Assembly: GCF_004337985.1 (NCBI RefSeq)
Contig: NW_021940924.1
Coordinates: 186,001-250,000 of the forward strand
Direction of reading: 5' to 3'
DNA: 64,000 nucleotides
From: Pyricularia pennisetigena
Lineage: Eukaryota; Ascomycota; Sordariomycetes; Magnaporthales; Pyriculariaceae
In this document: one piece after another, positions 10,721 to 20,588 of the stretch
Layout of the letters: each line of letters begins with the position of its first letter
Position numbering within the stretch: position 1 is the first letter of the stretch
Translations under genes and position numbers: made by a program
The notes under the pieces: model-generated
What the model saw: only the letters and a program-made list of their open reading frames with translations
Databases searched by the model: none
Told to the model about the DNA's origin: nothing

Positions 10721-10745
10721 TGAGAGTTCCGTAATGCTCATTATA

Positions 10746-11479
10746 CGCGCGCTGTTCGCCGAAAAGCAGGAGTTGCGCAATATATGGGTGCCGAAACGCG
10801 TAATAAACAAAATTCGGCAGGAGTCATTGTCAATTTTGGAGGCGGCAGACGAGCAGGGCAACGCCGGGTCAGGCGGACCTGTAAAGAACGGCAAAAAACG
10901 CGCACATGACGCATTCATCCCCGGCGATCTCGTTCCCGACCGCGAATCGGGGCGGCCGTTTGTTAGCGAAAGCGATACCATAATTGCATTTTTCACCAAA
11001 GCGGCGGCAAAAGCTTTGCCTCCCAAATTTCGCCGCATTGTTAATATATCCATTATTCTCAACATCCGCGACCGCCTTCCGTCGTTAACAGCTCGACTGC
11101 CCAAGCCCGGTATATTTATTTCCAACCTCACCATATTTATACAAACTTTGTTTCCCGCTCAAACCGTAATTCCCAAGGACTAAGGGGACCATACCGCGCG
11201 GACGAAATTTTCGTCCCTAGATCTCACGGCGGCATCGGTCCGGTCGAGCCTCCACGCCGGCTTAACGGAGCCTCAGTTTCGCGCTTTTGCCAAAATGCAG
11301 CTGGAAATATACGCCTCCCGCCTCGTTGGGTTCCCCATTATCGGAGGCATCGACTGCTTCCAAGTTCCCTTTACCAGTCTCAAAATAGGACCATTGTTCG
11401 AAATGAATATATTCGCGCCCGCGGTTGTTGAAAAAGTTGAAAGGAATGAACCAGTCGACAAAGGCAATATTGTGGAGGC
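10746..11479. other. GC-richer block of unknown origin
   Basis: Both strands have long open frames (plus strand to 11183; both strands 11262-11500) but none shows a recognised domain. The composition is unlike the AT-rich flanks, so this may be a fragment of a gene or mobile element that escaped decay. I could not assign it. Confidence 0.4.
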
Positions 11480-11687
11480 TGTCACGGCCAGGCATATATT
11501 GGAGAACCTCAATATATTAGGCGCTATCGACGAAAATTCTAAACTGAAGAGAAGAGAGAAATTACAATCGACGACGCGCTCAAAAGACGCGCTTAAATCC
11601 GGAGTTAGTGGACCCTTGTCCGATCCCTGGCTCGGCGTGGAGCCGAGTCGTGATTCTGAGGGTAGGTCTGGGGGCCTGATCCTCACA
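11480..11687 (-). mobile_element. Solo LTR, gypsy family A
   Basis: 208 bp, TGTCACGGCC...CCTCACA on the plus strand; no matching 5-bp flanks (GAGGC and TTTAT). Confidence 0.8.
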
Positions 11688-12080
11688 TTTATAATATACA
11701 TTCCCGATTTTTATTCGATTTTTAATTTATATTTTTATTCGAATTTATAAAGTGCACAATATTTGAACAGTACTGCTTTTTGCTTTTACTGTGCGCGCAC
11801 AGTGCGTATACTGAGGCGTAACCTCTATATACTGCTAAACTCGACAATTTGTCCTCATAGTAAAACGAGCGTTTTTTCTTCGACCGATTTAATTGGTTGG
11901 AGAACCATGTGGCTGGTAAGGTATATGGAATGCTTAGTCCCCTGAGCAGCCGGGGTCCAGGCTGAGCACTGAAACTACGCGCGGGCCACCTTTGCAAAAT
12001 AACGGTGGGCTAGTTGATGCACACCAACATACCCGTGCAGGCAGATTGATTGGGTAGGAGAGCCATGTATTGGTGTAAGT
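11688..12080. other. Intergenic with a decayed repeat
   Basis: No gene. The stretch GTGCAGGCAGATTGAT and following GGAGAGCCAT near 12035-12067 recurs near 63060-63092, so an unidentified repeat is present. Confidence 0.45.
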
Positions 12081-12273
12081 TGTCACGGCCAGGGTAAGCA
12101 TAGCACGGAAGCTAGTTTATTGGCGCCTATCGACGAAGATTCTACTTTGAGGAGAAGAGAGGAAACAAACAAAGTTCTGAGTTTGACGCGACGTAGATGA
12201 AGGTATCACCCTGGTGGGTCGTTGGTCAGGGGTCAGGGTTAGGGTCTGGTGATCTCATGGTCCAAATGTCACA
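12081..12273 (-). mobile_element. Solo LTR, gypsy family D
   Basis: 193 bp, TGTCACGGCC...AATGTCACA on the plus strand, matching the LTRs of the element at 30750-36645. Confidence 0.85.
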
Positions 12274-12394
12274 CATTTTATCAATTTTATTACGATCGAG
12301 AACAACAGCAGCAACCTCGATCGCTATAAACCGACCTCGGTCGTGATAAGTAGCATTTTATTTATTTTTTTATTTCACTTTATTTACTTTATTT

Positions 12395-12575
12395 TATTTG
12401 CTTTGTTTTATTTGTTTCGTTTTATTTGTTTCGTTTTATTTGTTTCGTTTTATTTACTTTATTTTATTTGCTTTGTTTTATTTGTTTCGTTTTATTTGTT
12501 TCGTTTTATTTGTTTCGTTTTATTTGTTTCGTTTTATTTGTTTCGTTTTATTTGTTTCGTTTTATTTGTTTTATT
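12395..12575. repeat. 14-bp minisatellite
   Basis: About a dozen copies of GTTTCGTTTTATTT, with occasional TTTACTTTATTTT variants. The open frame across it is an artefact of the periodic sequence. Confidence 0.85.
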
Positions 12576-12734
12576 TTCAAATTTAATTTTTCACCACTTT
12601 ATTAAACCGCCCCCATTGAAAATATTTTTTTTTCTTTTTACGCTTTTAATTTCCCGAGTATCATTTTTTCTACTTTATTTTCTCAAACGACAAATCAAAT
12701 AGCAAATAGCTTAAAATAAATAAAAACGCGAATC

Positions 12735-12828
12735 AAAACCCTAAGAATTATACGTGGGTTACGTGGAACACCACACGTAAATCATCAATTAAATTGATAA
12801 ATTGAACGCGTTCCTCTCTATTCCAACA
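12735..12828 (-). mobile_element. Decayed fragment of a copia-like LTR
   Basis: On the minus strand it begins TGTTGGAATAGAG and is alignable, with many C-to-T type changes, to the start of the putative LTR at 17774-18278. Confidence 0.45.
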
Positions 12829-12839
12829 TTTTAACACTT

Positions 12840-13763
12840 TTAATCCCTTATGTTAAACAGCCTTTCAACTTTTTCAGCCGAGCTCGACCGTAATAAAGTA
12901 AGATAATTTGTCACCTGTAGCCGTCGCGGTAAAGGGATCTCCAATGCCACGTTAGTTAACTCGTTGTAGTAATTATTCACCAAGTAGGTAATATCTTTAA
13001 CATCCTGACTGGTCTTGCGCCGCTTCGGCCAAGCCAGGCCCAGAAGCTTCGAGACAAAAAGAGGGCCAGGTCGTATCACAGGCGCAGAAAGCTGTCCATC
13101 ATTGTACGTCGTTGGAAGATATCTGGAAATACTAGCGACTTCTTGAACCGAGTTTTTCTGGCCTGGAAATAATGTTAAAGTCCGTTTTATATGATAATTG
13201 GTAGCTTAGGACTTACCGGCTATAATCATATCCACATCTATATATTTGTTTTGGGCTTTGAAAAAAACTTGCAAATGTGACTTGTCTGGCCACCAATTTT
13301 CTGCAGGAATAAGGAACCGTCCATCGGCTTCCAAAAGCTTTTTAAGGTTGGACATTGTAGTTTGAACTATAATGTCAATATCAGGCGTAGTTCGCTCAGG
13401 TTCTCCGTAAAGGACTAAAGCCCAGCCACCGGAAATAACCCAGGGGATACCGTTCTTCCCAAACAGGTCTTTTAATGCGCTGGTCGCTTCATTAAGACCA
13501 GCAAAACTAACGTCGGCAAGTGACCTTTCCTGAAGCCAGGTATATTCTTCCTTGGTGAAATGATGTCCAGTTATGGTTGGAGTTATTGAACGTTTATACG
13601 ACGACGGAGGAAGATTGATTTTGGTATAATAACTTTTTGTATTTTGTTGTAAAGGCCTAAAGGCGCCCGTGGCGCCACACCTAAAGACATAGCTTTTATC
13701 GCCAGTAGGGAAAGCAAGGGATGTAGTGGCTAACAGCCACATAAAAGTGAAAAAGCAACGCAT
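12840..13763 (-). CDS. Predicted secreted nucleotidyltransferase-fold protein
   Basis: Two exons, 13763-13217 and 13162-12840, separated by a 54-bp intron (GTAAGT...CCAG at 13216-13163); splicing keeps the frame and gives 289 residues. The start at 13763 yields a clear signal peptide (MRCFFTFMWLLATTSLAF); an in-frame ATG 34 codons upstream would weaken it. Residues 112-130 read GGWAL...G...TTPDIDI, the GG...DxD motif of the DNA polymerase beta-type nucleotidyltransferase superfamily, and a third acidic strand (YIDVDMI) follows near residue 177. Members range from AbiEii/MNT antitoxin-like enzymes to aminoglycoside nucleotidyltransferases; the substrate here is unknown. A TATATATA stretch lies near 13895. 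Secretion plus location among repeats suggests a possible host-directed role, which is inference. Confidence 0.7.
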
Positions 13764-14150
13764 ATTGAACAAAAAAAGATAAAGGGTAAAGCCTAGGTTG
13801 TATAATAAGGAACAACAGAAAGCCAGGTGAGGAGAGACGGCGAGCTTGGAGTACCCAAAAATCACCCGCAGAATATCACTGACGAGTTGTTATATATAAG
13901 GCTAGGAGTGATCGATTCGTTAAGGTGGGTTCCCGACTTCGCCTTTTAATTAAAGTTTTTCAAAGTTAGCGCCTAATTTCACTCGTAGTTTGCATTGTCA
14001 TAAATTGATTTTTCGGCATGAAATGACGTTTATATGGCCATTGATACGTTTTTTACTAATTTTATACCGAGTAGGATACCAAGGGAAAAAAAGTTCCCTG
14101 CAGCATTATTTCATCTAATTTATCCCACTCGGATTGATATTGTCACGAAA

Positions 14151-14352
14151 GCGATCCCAAAGAGACAAGGCTGCAATATAGGGGCGATTCTATTCAAAGA
14201 TCTAAAGCTAAGTTTGAAGAAAGAAGAAAGGCACGCAGTGCCAATCGCGCGCACGCGCCTAAGTGAATATATAACAACGAACCCAGGCACCTAGTCACGC
14301 GAGGTGGAGCTAGTCACGGTTGGCAGTCGCCCAGGCACGCCACTCCCTAACG
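14151..14352 (-). mobile_element. Solo LTR, gypsy family C, end eroded
   Basis: TGTCACGAAAG at the left, CACTCCCTAACG at the right where CTCCGTAACA is expected, so the terminal CA is mutated. Confidence 0.75.
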
Positions 14353-14427
14353 CCCCCCTATTATTTGACAAATCTAACGCCGTCCCAATTTGCCCTGGCA
14401 AGCGCGAAGAAATATGGGAAATTTTTG

Positions 14428-14469
<42 letters not shown>

Positions 14470-15029
14470 CCTAGATCGACACCAAGCCTGCTACATATAA
14501 GCGCTACAGTACGCCTCTACCTCCTCTACCTCCGACAACTGCTGATATTAATGTACGTCAAGGGGGTTAGTGCGCTATCCTGGCCAGGCTAGGTCCAGGT
14601 CGAGGCACGGCCCACTTGGGTACTCAGGTCACCCATGCGAGGACCTATTGGTTGTTTACGGGGATTAATTCGCAGTCTTAGACCTACCTGCAGGCAGATT
14701 TCGGTGGGCCGTACCTTTCCAGTGCTTTCGGAACCATTGGCAGCGTTAAAGCTGCATTAGGCATTAGCCATCACGCAGGAAACGCTTCCTGTTGGCCCGG
14801 GATAAGGCATTACCTGATTTATAATATTTCGAGTTTGGTAAACGGCTAATTAATTACAGGTTGGGAGCAATGCCGGAAAGGACCCGGAGCCCGCTTCGAG
14901 TACCGCACCCGAGCTATGCGGATTGGCCTGGAAATCTGCTAACGGATAAATGTTGCAGGGACCGCAGACTCCCTGGCGCATGTGGCAAATCCCGCGCCTA
15001 TTACCTCGCCAGTAATTTCCCGTAATGCC
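14353..15029. other. Intergenic with (AT)n microsatellite
   Basis: A pure AT dinucleotide run occupies 14431-14467. The rest shows no gene; short GC-richer pieces are not assignable. Confidence 0.6.
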
Positions 15030-15209
15030 CTCAATATAAGGACGATTTCTTTGAGATTTAGAGCTAAGTTTTAAAAAAAATGACCTAAGGCTCGCAATAC
15101 CAATCGCGTACACGCACTTAAACGAATAAATAAACGAACTTTGGCGCCTTGTTACTTGAATTGGACCTAGTTATAGTTGATAGTTAACCAGGCACGCCAT
15201 TTCGTAATA
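15030..15209 (-). mobile_element. Heavily mutated family C LTR
   Basis: Recognisable by CCAATCGCGTACACGCAC and AGGCACGCCAT in the order found in intact copies, but with many G-to-A and C-to-T changes (for example AGTTATAGTTGATAG for AGTCACGGTTGGCAG). A clear example of RIP-like decay. Confidence 0.65.
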
Positions 15210-15225
15210 TTCCCCGCAATCTAAT

Positions 15226-15611
15226 TTATTTTTTGGCTGCCATCGCGGCCTCTGTGGTAAAATAATCCCGACAGTATTTCACACAATTGTTATAACCTTC
15301 AAGGCTATATTGATTATTATCCTCCAATCTTTTTACACATTCGTATACACAGTCCCCAACTTTATAAGTGCGACGAGAAAGAGCGTTACCTAGATTCTAA
15401 AGTTAGAAATTGAAATATTCTACTATAAGATATGTTTGAATTTATAATTATAATTTTAATGTTGCGTGTTAATAAAAGGGAAGTTATAAAACTTACCACG
15501 TCTTACATATGCGGGGCTATCAGCGACACTTTCTGCGTCGAAAGGTAAGGATTTGCCCGAAATTACATATGCTAATACAAGAAAAGTAAAAGAAAAAGTT
15601 GAAAAGTGCAT
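15226..15611 (-). CDS. Small secreted four-cysteine protein (Cx3C-x17-Cx3C)
   Basis: Two exons, 15611-15497 and 15389-15226, with a 107-bp intron (GTAAGT...CTAG at 15496-15390). Using the next AG upstream would give an immediate stop, so the acceptor at 15390 is preferred. The product is 92 residues: signal peptide (MHFSTFSFTFLVLAYVIS), a dibasic stretch (RR at 37-38 and 44-45) that could be a Kex2 site, then Cys at 52, 56, 74 and 78 in a C-x3-C-x17-C-x3-C array, as in alpha-hairpinin-type folds. The gene at 37119-37400 has the same plan. Unspliced, the second half is invisible. Function unknown; size and secretion fit a candidate effector. Confidence 0.65.
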
Positions 15612-16214
15612 TTTATTTTTAAAATATTTGAAAAACAAACAGGACAAAAAAAATCGGCGATATGAATATTGCGATGGAAGTAAAGAAAACCTTTGTCAAA
15701 TAAGAGGTTGGGAAGAGTTTAATCGGGTGAATATGGTAATGGAGTAATATAAATAAAAGAATTTATTAATAAGTTTTGAATAACTTTCCTTATTTACCGC
15801 AAAGTAACGCAACTTTATATAATTTTCTCTGTTAATATGTTTAATTTATCTCTTAATTAAACTTAATTATATAATTCTGCTACAAAATTAGTCGCGCTTT
15901 TTATTGAATTTTACTGTTATTTTATTATTTTAATAAAAAGTATTTATAGAAACAACTTCGAAATATTCTATTTTAAATATAATTCCAGGTTATAAATTTT
16001 ACAGCATTTATTACTTTTATTAAAATTTCAATATCGCTACCCACAAATATTTTTTAGCTTAGTGAAAATATTTTAAAAAATAAATTTATTGATTACTTAT
16101 TTTATATACCGTGTAAAATTATTATTTATAGTAGTTTATATTATAACTGTTTATTTAGTAAAGAAAGAGAGTATACTTGAGCGTTATTAGCGAAAGTTGA
16201 AAATTAAAAAAATT
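15612..16214. other. AT-rich intergenic
   Basis: Upstream region of the four-cysteine gene; extremely AT-rich, no other gene seen. Confidence 0.6.
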
Positions 16215-16421
16215 GTCACGGCCAGGCATACATTGGAGAACCTCAGTGTATTAGGCGCTATTAACGAAGATTCTAAATTGAAGAGAAGAGAGAAATTACA
16301 ATCGACGACGCGCTCAAGAGACGCGCTTAAATCCGGAGGTAGTGGATCCTTGTCCGATCCCTGGCTCGGTGTGGAGCCGAGTCGTGATTCTGAGGGTAGG
16401 TCTAGGGGCCTGATCCTTACA
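16215..16421 (-). mobile_element. Solo LTR, gypsy family A, with target duplication
   Basis: 207 bp, TGTCACGGCC...CCTTACA. Both sides carry AAAAT (16210-16214 and 16422-16426), a perfect 5-bp target duplication. Confidence 0.9.
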
Positions 16422-16649
16422 AAAATGTGGTAAATTATAACTAATAGAACGTTGGAAACACGTTTCAGTCCGGAATTGATTAGCTTTTTACAAACCCTGG
16501 GTTTAAAATAATTGGTAAGTGGTTTGATAATGCCAGAAGCCAATTTCATAACCTTATTTTTATAATATAAATTAATGCGCTTTAATTCGCATTAATATTT
16601 ATTTTGAATTTATTTTGCATTTTTTAATTTCTTCTAAATATATAATTAG

Positions 16650-16830
16650 TGTTACGGCCAGCTATATATTAAAGGATACTAAAAAACTTCAACATATTAA
16701 ACGCTATTCATAAAGTTTTTAAATTAAAATAAAATTAAAGTTATAAATTATAATACGTTGTAGAAATACCTTCAAATCCCGGGTAAATAATTTTTTTTAT
16801 TTAATTCCCACTCGGCGTGGCGAATATTTA
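16650..16830 (-). mobile_element. Heavily mutated family A LTR
   Basis: Starts TGTTACGGCCAG and follows the family A order (TATTAAACGCTAT..., CACTCGGCGTGG) with nearly every difference a C-to-T or G-to-A change. Confidence 0.55.
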
Positions 16831-16856
16831 CTAGCAGGATAACTGGGGGAGCTGGG

Positions 16857-16905
16857 TATTACGGCCAGGGTTAATATAACGCGATAGCTACATTTACCAA
16901 CGTTT
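16857..16905 (-). mobile_element. Mutated family D LTR fragment
   Basis: TATTACGGCCAGGGTTAATA and the following bases match the TGTCACGGCCAGGGTAAGCA end of family D after transitions. Confidence 0.45.
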
Positions 16906-17183
16906 TAATCTGTCAGGCAAAATTCGCAATGTGAAGGACAGTTGTGCCTAAAGCGTTGAAATTGTTCTTCGCAATTGGTATAATGCATTGCACAATGGCA
17001 TTGTTTATCTCGAATTTGTTCTTTGCAATTAGAACAATGTTTAGAGCATTTGCCTCGTGGGTGGGCTTTGCAACTACTGCATGGCATTAAAGCACGTAAA
17101 CCACGGGTTTTCAAATGATTTCGCGCATTAACCTTTACTTTACCCAAATGTTTTAATTTTAATGGGTGGCGCTTTTTTTCCAA
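16905..17183 (-). CDS. Cys/His-rich small open frame, unknown
   Basis: 92 codons. The N-terminal third is basic (KKRHPLKLKHLGKVKV); the rest holds twelve cysteines and several histidines in CxxC and CxxxC pairs (CSSC, CSNC, CHC, CEFC). Such density suggests a zinc-binding module or a fragment of one. The surroundings are decayed repeats and there is no signal peptide. It could equally be the surviving piece of a transposon protein. Confidence 0.35.
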   Translation of the reverse strand: MEKKRHPLKLKHLGKVKVNARNHLKTRGLRALMPCSSCKAHPRGKCSKHCSNCKEQIRDKQCHCAMHYTNCEEQFQRFRHNCPSHCEFCLTD

Positions 17184-17773
17184 AGTGGGGAGGTTTGAGA
17201 CGGGTTTTTGGGTTCATTGGTTCCGTCGTGCTTTAGAAAAATATTCGTGCCTTTGGGACACGCGCCAGGAGAGTTGCAATTGGGATAACGTTAACCCAAA
17301 GGAATTTGCGGGACCTTCGAGGGCTTGGGAGAAATATTTACGGCCAGCAAACTAGGTGTACCGAAGTTGTTTCCGTGATTGGGAGCAATTAGGGGGCTAG
17401 GGGCAGTTTAAACATTAAAATTAACATTTTAATCACCGGTAAGTTAATACTTTTTATATGGCCGGTAGAGGTTGAGGTGGGAAGAGCAACCGTTAAGGGA
17501 ATACCAGGTATTATGAAAATAAAAGCTTTAAAAAGGTTTGATAATTGCATTTTAACAATACTTGTGGAATTCTGGGTATTTATATAGGAGGTTTGTTTGG
17601 AAGAAGGCTTAAATGGTGAGGTGGTAAAGCTTTTAAGATAGAATTTTAAATAACTTTAAAAGTTTACGAAGCATATTATCTTAACTAAAAGCTACCGGTT
17701 TGGCTTTAAATGAGAAAATTAAAACTTTTTATTCGTTAATTTAAATTATGTTTTTGTTGATAGGCCGTTCGTA
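17184..17773. other. Intergenic, no gene seen
   Basis: Contains another TTACGGCCAG near 17338, possibly an LTR scrap. No coding region identified. Confidence 0.5.
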
Positions 17774-18278
17774 ATGTCGATCGATCGACAGAACGTTGTT
17801 ATACGGATATAAAGGTATTTATTGTATATTCTATAAAACTGTTTAGAGGTGATGTTGCGTGTAAACGCCCGCATCCGGCCCCAGAATTCCGCAACCGGCA
17901 CGCAACGGAACTAATTCCGTGTAGTGACACGCATTCCGCCCTACTTGACTCAAGTTCAGACCCCTTGCGATCCAAACCTACAGTTGATACATATATCACG
18001 CACGAATGAAACACTCATATAGGGATTAAGCTGGAAACAAGGGAAATGCGCCGCAGTTCTACGGACTATTCATTATGTACATAAGGCATGCAGCCACCTT
18101 TCCTTTGTAGATTCTATTATATGAAAAACCAACGTTCACAACAGGTGAGCTTCTGAACGTCCTTCCGTCTTATACCCGCAATTGGGCGGGTGAGTCACGT
18201 GCAATTGGCCTGTGGGGCATCGCACGTGGATCATCGCTCTATTGTTGATATTGACCGCGATTCCCTCTATTCCAACAG
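17774..18278 (-). mobile_element. Probable Ty1/copia-like solo LTR
   Basis: Read on the minus strand the 505-bp stretch begins TGTTGGAATAGAGG and ends TCGATCGACA; TGTTGGAATA is a common start of copia LTRs. A decayed relative lies at 12735-12828. No target duplication is evident and the inner end is a guess. Confidence 0.45.
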
Positions 18279-19879
18279 TTTTGAAGTTTTTTATTATTTT
18301 TCAACATTTTACACCACGTTACACGACAGATATACCGTATCATCCTAGGCTGAAAATCAATTTTTATTTAATGAAATATTAATAAGTTATATTAACTATG
18401 TCAAAGCATTTGTCATGCTTATTACTTATGCGAGCTAGAAATAGCTAAAGCTACTAACTATGTGCATTAAAAGTACTACCAGAACTGCAAGGCTTTTTGT
18501 TACTCAAAAATATGGCAGAGGAAAAGAATTTGCTTTGACTAACATAATGTAATATTTCCTGTTATAAATCTCTCCAACAGTATCTAAAATTAGGGTTAGT
18601 AATTTTCATCATTTACGCAGTTTTTTAATAAGTAAAGCACGCTTTACCCCAACTTTACCTACGCGATCCCTATCCACTTAGTCAAATCTAGGCTAGCAAT
18701 GCTACGACGCAATATCCAAAAGGCGCTTTTTCTGGTAAATTGAATGCTTCAAGCGTTTCCACTCTCGCTTTCCTTTATGGGCGTTGGAAGTGCCGGATAG
18801 TTACGAAGGCTTCGTTTGGATCGGGAGAAACCTGCTTCCTTTTGGTGGGCCGTAATGGATCGATTTGTGGTTTTGAAACTTCGACTTCCCGCTTGTGGAA
18901 GGCTATTTTTTATAATGCTGTTTATTCCATGTTTGTTGGAGTTTTAAAAGTAATAGTCTTTGGCTGAAATTTACATTTCCAATTGGTCAAACTGACCAAG
19001 ATTGGTCCTCCATATCCTTCGAACGTTTCTGAGTTTCCCATATTATTTGGAAATGGATTAGATTGCACTAAAAATAACCCGTTAACCCTGTTATCATTTC
19101 CAGCTACAAAATTATATTGTTAAGGCGTAAATTCAAACTTCAAAAAGCAGGTAATTTGCCTGAATTTATTTATCTTCAAAGGTAATTTACAGACAAAAGA
19201 TCTCATTTATTGATTTGAAACCAGGAATCTGATACAGCCCTTCTTTAGACAGAAATATCCAACTGCCATGGGAAGCACTCTTCGGTCCGTCAAACTAGCA
19301 GTTTGTTTGAAAACTGTAGCAAACATACACAAATCAGAAAATAACGTGGCCACACCATTGTCTTTCACTCTGCCTTTCGAAGAGACGATTGAAAACGTCG
19401 GTCGGGCCTATTGCTTGCTTTACAAAGCGAGCGGTAAAATCCAGTCAGAAAGGCTGCGTCCAAGTCCTAAACTCAGCCACATAGTCGCCAATTCAAGGTT
19501 GCTTGCCATTGTGAGAAAGGAACTCGATAACACGTATAGCGGGAGGGGTAAAATTCATTAAAATAACAAAGCATCGTTTGAGATGTTCTTGGAGCATCGG
19601 TAAATGGCAGGCTCGAAATAATATTTGTAGGCGTTTCATAGTGTTACCTGATACTGTAGCTAGCTCTCCTAAAGCGCAAAGGTATTCGCTCCGCCGGAAG
19701 CGATATTCAAAAGCAAAGATGGGACAGGTCCGTAGCTTGGAACCACTCAGGAAATGTCATATAAATAAGGAAATATACCAACAATAACGCAAAGGTACGG
19801 TGCTATCCAAAAAATGTAGTCTAAATGGTGTTAAAGGTTAAAAAGGAAAACAATGGTCCAATGACAAAAAGCAGCAATG
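18279..19879. other. Intergenic, only short unassigned frames
   Basis: Open frames at 18740-18967 and 19268-19561 (plus) have no recognisable domain, signal peptide or splice continuation. Probably decayed sequence. Confidence 0.5.
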
Positions 19880-20586
19880 CTATGACGCAATAATGTTCCA
19901 AAACACACGCTCCACCTTTGTGTTTTCGTTTTTTACCAAAATTGGCTTACGCATCGGAATCATACGACTGGGAGGCGTACCCCCATATTTTTGTATATAT
20001 CTCATAACCGGCTTGCCATCCCTGAACTTGGACATGATCGTCGACAGATCCTGAACTAGCAGCCGATCGTTGTCCCTAATTCCACCTATCTCATCTTCGC
20101 CGATTCGAACAGGTACGTCCTCATTGTAATACAAAGCAGCGGTCTCTGGTTTATCCTTGGATTTGCCTGTCAAATGAAATAGCTTTTGAGGCTCTTTCAA
20201 TTTCAGCTCTTCCATATTACAACGCTCCAAAGCGATTATTATCTTGGTGCCTTCGATGCTAACTTCGTGCGATTCCTTGTCATATTTATGTGGTTTAAGC
20301 GAATGGCGAATATCCGGGGCATATTAAATATCGCCGTCCCAATCGTTTGCGGTAAATAAGAGATACACTCGCTCGTCGCTGCCTTTGTAAAGCTTGAGAA
20401 TGTCGTAGCCTATCAGAACCGGGATGGGTGGCGAAACATGTGTGTACGTTTGGTTCATCACCGTATTGAGCCATTCATCGTCTTTGAAAATTTTGTTCCA
20501 AACTTGCATTCCTTTTTCTTGCTCTGGGTGAAGATTCGCATTGATCCCAACCTGTGCCAATCCTTTCTTTAAATAAATGCGAAATA
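19880..20586 (-). pseudogene. Decayed unknown gene cut by the Pot-like transposon
   Basis: One reading frame runs from next to the transposon at 20586 down to 19880, about 235 codons, interrupted by a single in-frame TAA at 20324-20326 (residues WDGDI before, YAPDIRHS after). The text is normal protein-like on both sides of the stop, so the stop is probably a recent C-to-T change. The N-terminal part should lie beyond the transposon but the other flank is pogo sequence on the opposite strand, so it is lost. Family not recognised. Confidence 0.55.
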
Positions 20587-20588
20587 TA

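Noticed and set aside
12343..12702. Hydrophobic 119-codon protein
   Set aside because: It is a translation of the 14-bp minisatellite; the repeating LFVSFYLFRFICFV text has no other support.
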